Origin: Erodium maritimum
Taxonomy: Eukaryota; Streptophyta; Magnoliopsida; Geraniales; Geraniaceae
Length of the DNA: 64,000 bases
NCBI GenBank assembly: GCA_963921825.1
Contig: OY997591.1
Location: 33,811,825-33,875,824, forward strand
Reading direction: 5' to 3'
Below the pieces are notes generated by a model that saw only the letters and a program-made list of their open reading frames with translations, had not been told where the DNA came from and made no database searches. This document shows positions 46,619 to 57,443 of the stretch, piece after piece. Within the stretch, counting starts at the first letter, position 1; every line of letters starts with the position of its first letter. The position numbers were made by a program, and so were the translations under genes.

Positions 46619-47978
46619 AAAAGTCTTTGAAATTGATACTTGAGTGGTGAGTTATTGAGCCAAATATCCTCCCAGAAGAGTATAGAATTTCCAGAAGCAA
46701 CAGTCCACTACAGTCCCACTGCCCGAAAACAATTAGCAAAAGTTGGAATGGAGAGGAAGGAGTCCATATGTCTCAAGAAACTTTGGCCATTATGCAGGAT
46801 CATTTTAGATAGGTCCCAAGCATTGCAATCCCAACCAAACTTAGCACAAATCAACTGTTTCCAAAGAGACTCCTTTTCCAAGCAAATCTCTACCACCATC
46901 TAGCCAAAACAGCCTTGTTCATCAAGTATAAGTCTCTAATTCCCAGCCCCCCAAATTTCTTTGGTCTGCACACCAAAGCCCATCTCACCTTATGCAACAT
47001 CTTATTGGAAATGGCTCCATTCCATAGAAATTTCTTTTGCCATTTCTCCATCTCTTTGATGACCCCCTTGGGAGCTTTGAAAAGTGACATATAGTACAAT
47101 GGTAGAGAGGACAAGGAAGACTTAATGAGAGTCAGTCTTCCCCCAAAGGATCTGTATTTCCCTTGCCAAAGGCCCAATTTTTTCCTAAACCTTTTCAAGA
47201 TAGGTTCTCATGTCTTGTATCTCCTGGGATTGGCCCCCAACTGAAAACCAAGGTAATCAAAAGGTAGCTCAACAGATGAACAACCAAAAATATCAGTGAT
47301 CTCAACAATAGAAACAATGCAAGGATTGAGAACCAAAACTTTAGATTTAAGAAAATTTATCTTCAATCATGTAGCCTACTGTAAACACAGAAGTGTGTGT
47401 TTGAGATTCCTAGCTTCCTGTAACCCTGCCTCAATGAAGATGAGAGTATCATCTGCAAATTGGAGGTGAGAAATGTAAGGACCCCTTCCATTGCATTGAA
47501 TTCCAGTGAACATCCCAGAATTGATGCTTTTGATCATTAGTTGGTGCAAGCATTCCCCTACTAATGCAAAAATCAAAAGAGACAATAACATCCTTGTTTT
47601 AAACCCCTCTGTAATTTGAAGTCAGGTGAAGGAGAGTCATTGATCAGGACAGAGGACTAAGCATTAAGGCAACTAATTATCCAAGCAATCCACAATTCCC
47701 CAAAACCCACTCTTAAGCAGTTGCAACAGATCCTCCCAATGGATGTGATCATAGGCCTTTTCAAAGTCCACTTTGAGAATAATCACCTCGCTATTAGAAT
47801 GTTTAATGGAATGAATGAGCTCAGAAGCAATTAGGATCCCATCCAAGATTCGTCTGTCTGCAATGAAGCCTGATTGCACATCATGAACCAAGTAGTTCAT
47901 CACTGATTTGAGTCTAGTAGCCAATAATTTGGAGATGATCTTGTAGGAACTGGTGATGAGGCTGATTGGTTGCGGCTT
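46619..47978 (-). mobile_element. LINE 3: reverse-transcriptase fragment
   Basis: Reading leftwards from 47978, broken frames give the middle of a LINE ORF2. A YKIISKLLATRL-like segment is followed by QSGFI--RRILDG (47924-47673), a FADD catalytic box (47591-47376, QFADDTLIF), the LGLWQGK--SFGGRLTLIKS thumb-proximal region (47198-46890) and a C-terminal stretch (46899-46708). Stops and frameshifts separate them. Both ends are missing. It is related to but distinct from LINEs 1 and 2. Gypsy LTR E abuts it on the left. Confidence 0.85.
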
Positions 47979-48091
47979 GATTTTTTTATCGGCAAAGCAA
48001 ATTTAGATGAAACCTCTTATATTGTAAAAGAGGAGTTACAAGATCCAGCTACATATTTACAAAAAGAAACCCTAAGACGATCATATGTCGA
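47979..48091 (-). mobile_element. Very short LINE tail
   Basis: The T-run followed by ATCGGCAAAG is the complement of a TTTGCCGATAAAAAAA tail, with only about 110 bp of 3' UTR attached. It is a strongly 5'-truncated insertion. Its right side is cut by the retroposon at 48092. Confidence 0.65.
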
Positions 48092-49227
48092 ATCGGGTCC
48101 TTTCTCTCTCTAAAAACCCTCTCTGCCCTCTTTCTAACTTCTCCGACCTTCCCTTTGTTTCTCGACGCCACCGGCGTCAGATCTGGTTCCCTCCGGAGCC
48201 AGGGAAGATGCTGGTGGCTTCCCCTTTTGTTTCTCCCATTTTTAATACTTGTTTCCTCTTTTAACTCTCTAGTTTTTTTCTCCCTCTGTCTCCCACCGCC
48301 CTCTCTTCGGCTCCGGCGACTTTTTTCTTCCAGATCTGCTTGTGGGAGGGGTTTCCCCATTGATTCTGGTGGGGATCCTCGCAGATCTGGGGAACACTCC
48401 TCAGATTTTCCACTAGGCGAAGTTTTTGGGTTTCTGTGAGCTCTTCAGTCCCAGATCCACCTTCCTCCTTGTTTTTCTCGGCTGTTGGGACTCCGAGTCT
48501 CGTCGGAGAAGGTTTCCCGTCGAGGGTTTCGGTCGGTTTGGTTGTGGTTCAGTGCTTACCTGCGGTGGAGGAGCCCTCTTGGACGCGTTAAGCTTGTCTG
48601 GATCTGCTGGAGCGACTTAGGGTTGCGGCCTCCTCCTTCGTGGCCTTCGAATCGGGTTTTTCCTTTTCCCCGTAACCCCCCTCTCTCTCTCTGTGTAGAA
48701 TAGTCGAACTGGTCGTTCCCGGTGTTGGTCGGCAACCATAAGGTCCGATCTTGGTGGTTTCAGAGTTTGGGGATTTTTGGGGTTTTCTCTCCTTCTGGTA
48801 CCACCTGATGCCGACCCCCCTCCTTTGGTTCACCTCCCTGTGTTGACTTGGGGGTGAGTTACCTTTTCGTAACAGGGGGGCGTTTTGGATTGATTCCCCC
48901 TGATTTGTTTAGGTCGGGGATTTGTGTTGGTTTGATTTGGTAAGTATTCTCTTTTACTTTTGTTTGTGTTTGTTGCTTTTAGCTGTCCTTGTTATATTTA
49001 TGTTGGCTTAATGGTTGTAAGATTCACTTGGGTAAGAGTTCCTGCCCCTGTGTGGGTTTAGTTTGTACTTCATGTCAGCTAAATCTGGGTGTTTTAAGAC
49101 CTTGGTTATCACTGGTTTGAGGTGTTGAGGAAGCATGCTCGTGTCTGTTTAATGAGGGTTTCATCCCTTGACCTTGTTTTCGGTTTGAAAACCTGGTCTC
49201 TTAATAATACATTTGCTGATAAAAAAA
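48092..49227 (+). mobile_element. 1.1-kb non-coding retroposon with target duplication
   Basis: The insert is flanked by ATGTCGA (48085-48091 and 49228-49234) and ends in TTTGCTGATAAAAAAA. It opens with a pyrimidine-rich, leader-like region (CTCTCTC, CCCTCTCTGCCC) and then a G/T-rich part. Only short overlapping frames without domains occur (48155-48439, 48426-48703). Because it shares the terminal motif of the LINE tails, it is probably a non-autonomous LINE derivative joining a 5' leader to a 3' UTR. Confidence 0.75.
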
Positions 49228-49234
49228 ATGTCGA

Positions 49235-50280
49235 CTTATAAAGAAATACAATTAGAGTCTTCAAAAAAAGGTTGGAGTTGGCAAAACTCATCCCATTGCC
49301 ACCATGAATTGAAATCTAGGCCACTCAACCGTCAATAAAATTCAAGCATCAATCAAATTCATCTCGTTTCGTAGATTGGCCACATGCATAAAAATACAGT
49401 GTTTGTGGACAAGAGAGAGTGTTATAAGAAAGAATTAAAACAAACTATAGGTATTATTTTTTGAAGAAAAATAAATTTGAAGCCACTCTTTGCCTTCCCC
49501 TCGTCTCTCTACTAATACAAGGTTACTTAGGCCTAAATAAAAAAAAACCACAGCCAACAAATCTAGTACACATCCGACAGTATAAGAAGCTTATTTTATC
49601 ATGAATAATCCAAAGGAATATTGAACAAATATATGATCTGTGTCAAAGTTTACAATTATTTCAATTGACTTGAGCTGCATCTTGACGATGCAGTTAAGGT
49701 TACGATAATTACTTTACAATCTCACCTCGTTGGGATAAATTCTAGGGAGTTCAATGAAAGCCCCCATGAATTGGTCATGAATATTATAACTTTTGTTTTT
49801 TTGTTAAAAGTGACTTCTAGCTTTTCGTTTGTTCACATGAGGATCTATTTGTTAAAATTGATGGAAACAAAAGCTACAAGAAGATATAAGGTTGTATTTG
49901 TTCAAATTGATGGAAACAAAAGCTACAAGAAGAGGCCTTAATCTAAATTTGTTTTGCCGATAAAAAAGCTACAAGATAATATGGTAGTTTAAAAACATGA
50001 ACAACGTTGTTTTTCATACTGGATGATTTGTAAGATAGTTTTTAAAAACAGTTCTGCATGTGGTCAATTCACGAGAACATTTTTCATTAATTCTCTTTTT
50101 ATTGAAATATTTCGAAGTTTCAATCTACAAAACTTCATTCCTATAAAACTCAATAGTTTTAATACGGCAGCTATAAAAATTGTAGGTAAAGGTACAATTA
50201 GTACAATCTTTTTGATTAAATTGAAGAAATCCACTCCAGTTGTTGGCATGGCATTGTTAGGTTGATAATTTACAGCATCA
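49235..50280. other. AT-rich intergenic DNA downstream of CRIPT
   Basis: No gene was recognised. It includes a two-copy tandem duplication of 49 bp (about 49847-49944, around ATTGATGGAAACAAAAGC) and a LINE-type terminal word TTTTGCCGATAAAAAA near 49958. Confidence 0.6.
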
Positions 50281-50352
50281 TTTTACATTGTTAAGGTGCA
50301 GTATGAGCCTTGAAATCCAAATACAGAACCAAAAACCAACTTCCTGCTTCCA

Positions 50353-53134
50353 TCATGCATTGCTTTGTTTGTATAACTTGGTGTCAAGTACTTGCTTCCC
50401 ACACATTGCACAAACTCCTGTACAAGCACAACAATGGGCAGCAATTAAGTACATCAGGCAAAATATCAGCTGCAGCAAATCAATCCAGAACATCGAAGCA
50501 GTAGAGTACCTTTTGTGTAAGCACAGGTATGACAATACTTCCCATCTTGATGTACCTGCTGCTTGCATATCATGCACTTTGTCTTTCCATAAGGAGACCA
50601 CCTACAAGAAACAAATATTCAGAGAGACCACCTACAAGAAACAAATATTCAGACCCAATCATTATAATCAGCTGAGCAATGAAGGCACCGAAATCTGCCA
50701 CTTTCCATGAAAAGAAAAAAGAAGCTGTCTATAACACAATAAGTTGGCATCATCATTACATGAAATTGAGTTTAGATAGATTTGAATTGCTGTTGCATAA
50801 ATACCCAAAGGAAAAAAGAAGAGAAAAGGTGTGCCTTTTACTCACATTTCTCTTGTTTCTACATATTTATTTCTTGTAATAAACAATATCTAGTTCATAC
50901 TATGACTTTGTGTCTCATTCTTTGAAAACCATAGAAAGTACTCTTCTATATTAAATGAATCGACTACAATTTAGAGTATAATTGCAACTGCCAAAACTAC
51001 AACAATGACGTACGGGAGTTCTCAGGCCCAAAAATCAAATTTACCACAATAAGTATGCGGAGACATTAACAATAACTACAAAATGTTAAATCTAAAGCAC
51101 TTTTATTTAAAGCATGAGCAAGTAATCTAAGTATCCAGCTGACAAAAAGAAGTAATAACTCTTAACCAGAACGTTCGAATTCTAAAAACTAGTTAATACT
51201 TATTAACCATCACGCAACCTATATCACCATTTTTTGGAAGACAAGAAGAGCATATGAGATCTGTAGACTTTTTTCTGCTGTAAACTAAATAATATGATGA
51301 CTATTCAATAAATCTAGAAAAAAGAATTGACTATCTTTGCTTTATTTGAAAGTAATAATAAATATGCAGATTTATACATGGGTTATCTTATTAAAAATGG
51401 ATAAGAATAAGTTGAGAAGCATTTCTGTGCTCAAAGGATGTTTATTTGCACATAAAGGCTATGACCTAAGCAACCTAAGGTGCACACCATTTCTGTGCCT
51501 TGAAAATGCCACCTAACACATAGTTAAAGGAAGTGTTGCAAAAAACCCTGCCTAGGGGCGCCTAGGCGCCGCCTGGGCGCTAGAAAGGGTGATGGCGCCT
51601 GAATTTTAGCTACAAGGTCGGGTTTGGGCTGTTGGGCGGATTTGGACCGATTAATCGGATGGGTCGCCGATTAATCGGCCCAAATCCGCCTAGGCGCCAG
51701 ATCAATTAAGTAATTAAAAAAAACTGGGCAGCGCAGAATTCTAAAAGCCCACTCTCTCGCACGAAACGCTTGAACTTTATCAATTAAGGATTTGGGGATA
51801 CCAAACGCCCATCCAAAATTCACTGTCTTTAATACAATTTTAATATAAAATGAAACCCAAATCATATCATCATTATCATAGCACAAGTACTGTGAACAGG
51901 TACAATGGCCATTATGTCCATAACACGATTAATTAAAGATCATATATTATTATTTTTGAAATATTTAAAATTATTATATTAATTTATTTTAAAGATACTC
52001 ATACTAAATTAATGTTGTATAATATATTTTATACCTTATTATTTCATAATAATATTATGTATCATATATATTTAATAAAAAAATAAAAATAAAATAAAAT
52101 AATAATCCGATTAATCCCCGACTAATCCCCGCCTAGCGCCTAGCACTCTTTGCCGCCCGACTAGCGCCTGACGTTTTTTACAACTTTGGTTGAAGGTGCT
52201 CCTCAGGCGCAAGAGGCTTAGGGCACAAAACATCACAAGCCATAGGGTGCCTAAGACAAAAGCTCTAGGCATTAAAAATAAAAGCACACCCCAAACAAGT
52301 GTTTTATATGGCCTTTTAATGTCAGAAGTATATTTCTTTTGTTTCCAAATAAAGTTCATTTGGAAAATTGAAGTACATAGTAAATGGTAACCTTCGTAGA
52401 CTAAAATTAAACTAAAAGTTAGTATATTCTACATAAATATATTATTCTACAAAAAACAAACTCAAAATTAATCTCTTCTCGCTGACACAGGTAAGCGTAT
52501 TTTTTCTGTTAGTGAAATAGGAATTCAATTAGTAGCAAAGCGACAATTCAACGCCATAGTGCTATCCAACTTATTGCAGGATTTACATACTCATTGTATA
52601 TCCATGATGATGTAATGAATATGTGTTAACACACTGTAACTATCTCATAAACTACCCAGCAGAGTGTGATGCATGGCCTACATGTGCTAACACTTGCACC
52701 CACTTAATTCATTGAACCACAACACATGGTAATGCCTCATACTACATCGTCTTAGGGTTTTTACAATTTGGGCAGATCTCAATTAGGGTTTTTTTCAATG
52801 TGGCCAGTTGGAATAATTCAATTAATGAAGCTATAAAAAAAACCAAGACAACATATAGCCTCTGTGATCCCAGATTCGTGCAATTTGATTTTGAAGAAGG
52901 AAATTAGGAGAAACCTGGTCTTTTTGGAGAGGAGTTTGTTCTCGTTGATTTTGCGGCCGCCACTTTCGTTGGTGTTGCTGGCTCCCTCCTTCCACTTGTC
53001 CGGCACTATCACCTTCCCTAGCTTCTTCTCGCCTGCCCACACACAATAATTTCCATTCTCAGGACACAATTTATGAACAATTCAATTGAATTTTGAATGC
53101 GAGAGGGAGAGATCGTACACTTTTCGCAAACCAT
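50353..53134 (-). CDS. CRIPT: CRIPT homologue (cysteine-rich PDZ-binding protein), four exons
   Basis: Coding exons on the minus strand: 53134-53119, 53032-52915, 50601-50510 and 50417-50353. All introns are GT-AG, and the coding sum is 291 nt, 96 residues plus TGA. The protein is small and Cys-rich with four CxxC pairs (residues 3/6, 54/57, 68/71, 78/81) that should bind zinc. It carries the family signatures EKKLGKVIVPDKWKEG (7-22) and VHQDGKYCHTCAY (61-73). The start ATG lies in an AACAATGG context. The animal protein binds PSD-95 and is also found in the human minor spliceosome (established knowledge); the plant role is probably RNA-related rather than synaptic (inference). The C-terminus KQSNA lacks a PDZ ligand. 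Intron 2 is 2.3 kb and holds a transposon. It is the only clear host gene here. Confidence 0.95.
50594..50653 (-). repeat. Perfect 30-bp tandem duplication over the CRIPT intron 2 acceptor
   Basis: Units 50594-50623 and 50624-50653 are identical. Each contains the polypyrimidine stretch, the TAG acceptor and the first bases of exon 3, so two acceptors lie 30 nt apart. The inner one (exon start 50601) gives the conserved protein. The outer one would add GTGGTCTCTCTGA, with an in-frame stop. Confidence 0.93.
51535..52184. mobile_element. MITE-like element in CRIPT intron 2
   Basis: Ends GTTGCAAAAAAC (51535-51546) and GTTTTTTACAAC (52173-52184) are inverted repeats with one mismatch. Both subterminal regions are rich in GCCTAGGCGC and GATTAATC words around an AT-rich centre. 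No target duplication was found, so the superfamily is open. Confidence 0.6.
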
Positions 53135-53504
53135 TGTTGTAGATGCTGTTGAATCGAAGCCCTAGTTAATTTTTCACTCTCGCTGCGAGTCTCGATTCTC
53201 TGTTTCTGCGGAAGTGAATAAATACCAGCCCCGAACAGAACGACAATTTTCCTACTTTCCTTTTATTGGTGCCAACTGCGAATGGACTTCAATATCCCTG
53301 TTTTTTTTTTTAACTTTTTTTCACTCCCACCGATATTTTGGTTTAGACCGTAGGAGCATGTATCATTGGTCAAATTGTATGTGAGAATCGAATGATCAAA
53401 CAGTATATTGATTGTGCAAAATTATGGTTTGTAGTCCTTAAAATAAATTGTGCTCTATCGTGGTACAAACCGGATAGAAAATCGTACTATGAGTGGATGT
53501 TGAA
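53135..53504 (-). promoter_or_regulatory. CRIPT 5' UTR and proximal promoter region
   Basis: This is the segment between the CRIPT start codon and the Mutator-like element. On the minus strand, AT-rich words (AATAAAAG near 53265, TATTTATT near 53222) could serve as a TATA element, followed by CTCGCAGCGAGAGTG about 55 bp before the ATG. The transcription start is not determined. At most about 370 bp of original upstream DNA remains before the transposon. Confidence 0.4.
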
Positions 53505-53513
53505 TTAATATTT

Positions 53514-55242
53514 GGGAAAATTTCAATTTAATACTCTGACAAACTTTCATTTGCAATATAACACCCTAGCTTGTTTTTTTGCAATTTCATACCCTGACAA
53601 ACATTTATTTTCACTTCCATACCTAATGTTACTTTTCCGTCCATTTTTGGACGGAAATTAGTCATGTGCAAAGCACATGACCTTGTCTTTTGATAAAATA
53701 CCAATATTACCCTCGTATTCCTTTTTCAAACCCTAATACACTTATCCCTTTTCATTTTGTTTCATATCTCACTCTCATCTTCTCTGCTCCACAACTCAGT
53801 CACCGGCCACATAGAACAAAGCTATGTGGACCCAACAGCAGAGCTGATCTGAGATGAGGGGAGACGGAGCAAGGGAGACAGAGGAAGGTGGGATGAGGGC
53901 TTGACTCGATCCTCCACGGCGGCGCCTGGGCGTCGATGAGGGCGGAGAGGCGTTCCTGAAGAAAGGAGGCCCAAACACCGATGGTGGCTTCATTGGTCTG
54001 GTCCAGGTCCGCGGTGGTCCTTCTACGTCTCCCTTCCTCTTCGATGATGTGAGTTTTTTTCTTTCAAAATTAATCTATATTTCTCCTTTGAAAAATGGTC
54101 ATCTGACTCAAAATCCTGTTTGAATTTTGAGGGAGGTCTTGTTTAGAATTGAGTCTGTTCTTATATCCTCTGATTGTGTTGTTGGTAGAGTTGGATGAAA
54201 CTGTTGATCTTCTGGATTTTTGTATGTATTAATGGTTAGTGTGCTCTGCATAATTTTGCAGAAGGCTATATTTTAGCATTCATTGGTTGATGATATTGGG
54301 TTTTTGAAGATTTTGTCAGATGGTAATACTATTGATGATCTCTACTGATATTATATTTTTTCAACAGATACTTTTCACTTGGAAACTTTTGAAAGACACT
54401 ATCTGAGAAGAATTTGAAGGGCCATTTTTTGTTGTAATGAGCAGTGACGCTAATCTTTATTTTTTGTAATATGGTTTGTTATGATTTTTTATGTTAACGG
54501 GATGTAAATTTTTTGTTGTAATAGAGATTAATTTTGTTGTCATAGGCAGTTATGCCCAACGAGCTTGTTATTTTGGTTGTTGGTGGTGATTGGGTAAATT
54601 GGTGTTGGTTTTAAATATGTTGAAGAAGATGAAGATAGTTAGGGGAAATGGGGTTTTGAAAATAAAAATTACTAAAGAAAAAGCATTAAATAGGTAAATT
54701 GTAGGACAAAAGAACTAATAAAAATGGAAAAAAGAAGAAGGGAAAAAAACTGTTTTTATAATTAAAACTGATTTTTTTAATGAAACTGATTTTTAATTAT
54801 ACAAATATATGATTTTTTTTTAAAATGAAAATTGATTTTTTTTTATAAAAAAAACTGATTTAGAAATGAAACTTATTTTAAAAAAATGATTTAGAAATGA
54901 AACTGTTTTTTTTAAATAAAAGCAGATTTTAAAAAACCAATTTTAGAATAAAACTGATTTTTAATAAAAACTAAAAATGATTTTAAAATTAAATTAAAAT
55001 CAATTATTGTTATTTTATCAATTTTTAAGTTATGAAAATTTAAGGGTATTATTTTGAAAATTTGATTTTTATTGAGGGTATTTTGGACTTTTTGTATTGT
55101 TTGGATGGAAACTTAACTGAAAAGTTACGTTAGGTATGAAAGTGAAAATAAATGTTTTCCAGGGTATTAAATTGCAAAAAAAAACAAGCTAGGGTTATAT
55201 TGCAAATAAAAGTTTGTCAGGGTATTAAATTGAAATTTTCCC
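53514..55242. mobile_element. Non-autonomous Mutator-like element, possible Pack-MULE
   Basis: A 9-bp target duplication TTAATATTT flanks the element (53505-53513 and 55243-55251). Terminal inverted repeats extend about 130 bp, opening GGGAAAATTTCAATTT. No transposase is encoded. A GC-rich block (about 53790-54048) ending in GATGATGTGAGT, like an exon with its splice donor, is followed by AT-rich DNA, which suggests a captured gene piece. Its source is not recognised. Duplication length and long inverted repeats are diagnostic of Mutator-type elements. Confidence 0.88.
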
Positions 55243-55251
55243 TTAATATTT

Positions 55252-55505
55252 TGCTGATTTAATTAAATGTTTTATTAAAATAGTAAACGTTTTATAAAAT
55301 TGAAATAATTTTGATAAAAATAATTAATTATAAAATAAATAAATTATAAATCATCTTAACACAAGAAAATAATTATAATTGCATTGCTCGGGAGCCCAAT
55401 TCGACCCGAAAAATACTAAGATTTCGCCGGAAACGGACACTGACGAGTTTTACATTTTAGAAAAAAATATTGGGTCTATTTTAAATGTTGTCTAATATTT
55501 GTTAT
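55252..55505. other. AT-rich spacer
   Basis: Short AT-rich DNA between the Mutator-like element and the MITE; nothing recognised. Confidence 0.6.
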
Positions 55506-55838
55506 GGATAGTTGTCTAAAACTACCATAAAATTTTGTTCACAAACGAGTTGATGCACAAAGTATTGTCCACGCTTTGTGGGTGCACTAAAGTTTTGCTC
55601 ACACTTTGTGGGTGCATTGAAGTTTTGCCCATGCTTTTGTGGGTGTATTTAAGTTTTGTCTACGGTTTGTGAGCGCATTGAAGTTTTGTCCACGCTTCTA
55701 TTCAATCCGGGAAGCACTGCCCAGACCATCATTCTGAACATCCCTGTTACGTCAAAACTAAAAAAGTCGTGGACAAAACTTCAGGGTAGTCACACAACGT
55801 GGACGAAACTTTTGGGTAGTTTTGGACAATTATCCCTA
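55506..55838. mobile_element. 333-bp MITE with 10-bp target duplication and internal minisatellite
   Basis: TATTTGTTAT occurs on both sides (55496-55505 and 55839-55848). Ends GGATAGTTGTCTAAAACTACC-like and its complement pair over about 35 bp with mismatches. The left half carries about 4.5 imperfect units of 30-32 bp (55558-55700) around GTTTTGTCCACGCTTTGTGG. A 9-10-bp duplication points to the Mutator superfamily. Confidence 0.82.
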
Positions 55839-55848
55839 TTTGTTATAG

Positions 55849-56339
55849 TGTAAAATTATCTATTCATACTTTAATTTTGGATAATACTATTTAGTTAAAT
55901 CTGATTTTATGTATTTAAAAAAAACAAAAAAAAAACAAAAATCGGGATGGCCACGTGTCGCAACACGGATTACTGACGCACGACTCGGGCCGAGCGAACC
56001 GCGAACTGGAAATATGGTGCGCGGGTCGCACGTCTCCCGTTGTAAAATCGATGCCCCACAACAGACTGACCCGCGACCCGCGAACCACAAAACTACGATT
56101 CGGTACTCGGGACGGTGTAAGGTTCGTTACACTGTTCTTGCTATAATGGATGATTTTGTAACTTAAAAAATGTTCCATGAATATTGTGTGATCTCTTCTC
56201 TAGGCTCTAGCCCTAGTTGTGTGGTCGCTTATCTTTTTTGTTAAAGTACCATCGCCAGCTCTACGAATAGCGTTTCTCGCACCTTCACCCACGTTAATGA
56301 AAGGGTCTACTTTTGTTGGATTGATCGTGTCACTATGCC
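55849..56339. other. Unassigned spacer with a GC-rich island
   Basis: AT-rich DNA changes abruptly to a GC-rich stretch (about 55945-56115, with many GCGACCCGCG- and ACGGGAGACG-type words) and back. The frames seen in it on both strands look like consequences of composition. No domain is recognised. Confidence 0.45.
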
Positions 56340-57211
56340 CATCCTCCTAGATCATCATGCCCTTTAAAACAAAGAAGAAGAGGAAACCAAAGCCATCTTC
56401 CTCCACCTTGTCCCCCCTTCCAGCATCGATCATCACTGTGGAACCCTTCTTCTAGATGGCCAATATGATAGTGTCGTTCTCTTCAAGACGAACCTTGTCG
56501 ATGTCTCTTAAACTGAAGAGGGGTTGTCCGGTGAGTTCTCTAACCCTAACCTCTTCCCCACGCAGGCCTCCACCGGTGGCCACCCCAACCCTTCAGGAAG
56601 GTCCCGATTCCTTAAGGAGTGGAGGTTGGACAACGTTGCATGTCCCGGTCACGCTACCGTCACCACCTACCTACAATGTTTCGGTCTTCATAGTGCCGTC
56701 ACGAGAGGGCTCGTGTTTCGTAATGAGTTTCCTCAAGTACGCCTCCAACTCACAACGTTTGAGAATGGTGTTGTCGCCCATGGCTACCCTCAAAGAGGGT
56801 CTCTCGACATGTTCTATCACATAGGATGAGGACATGGAGGTAGTCGTGCCATTCAACCCGGTGGACCATCCCATCCTAACCCGTCAACGTTTCGGTATGA
56901 TCGGGAAGCTCTTGTCTCTACGACCCCCTCAGAAGGGTTTTATGCTCAGAATTATCACCAAGACGTGGGGCCGCTAGGTTTCGGTCTTGGTGATCAAGGT
57001 TGTCGAACATGGGGTGTTTGCATTCTATTTCAAGTCCCAAGAGGCCCGTGATTGGGTTCGGAGGAATGAGCCCTGGTGTTTTGATGGTCACCACTTGTTG
57101 CTCGGGGATATTGACCCGATGGCACGAGACTTTCCCGAATTGGCCCGGCTAAAACTCTGGGTACATGCCAAGGGCATGTCACCATTGGTTTGGACAAAGG
57201 CCACAAGGACG
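56340..57211 (+). pseudogene. LINE ORF1 fragment with DUF4283-like domain
   Basis: The plus strand reads, with several frame changes and stops, a Lys/Pro-rich N-terminus from about 56362 (FKTKKKRKPKPSSS). A degraded middle follows, then 56987-57211 with the DUF4283 hallmarks: VFAFYFKSQEARDWV, a PWCFDGHHLLL segment and an LKLWVHAKGM segment. DUF4283 is the usual N-terminal domain of many plant LINE ORF1 (gag-like) proteins. It is cut at 57211 by repeat C2; the zinc knuckle that normally follows is missing. Confidence 0.75.
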
Positions 57212-57443
57212 TGATGATTGGGGATGACTATGCTTCAAAACCCTCTTTTTACGTGCATTAGGACACGATCATCAAACAATATATGTGACGGTTAGGTACC
57301 GGTTTGTCCCATAGGGAGTAGAGGTGTCACTAGTATTTTGCTAAAACCTGAGGACGTGGGTTGCCACTTCCACATCCCCGAAAAGGAAAATAAAGAGCAG
57401 AAAAGTAAATGGTTGTTTTGAAGTCTAGAGGAAGCAAAAAATA

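Noticed and set aside
50288-50710. 140-codon plus-strand open frame
   Set aside because: It runs antisense to CRIPT exons 3 and 4, which explain the sequence fully; the frame also includes the duplicated splice-site repeat.
55945-56115. GC-rich island considered as a CpG-type promoter or coding exon
   Set aside because: No start, splice signals or domain could be supported, and frames on both strands are equally open.
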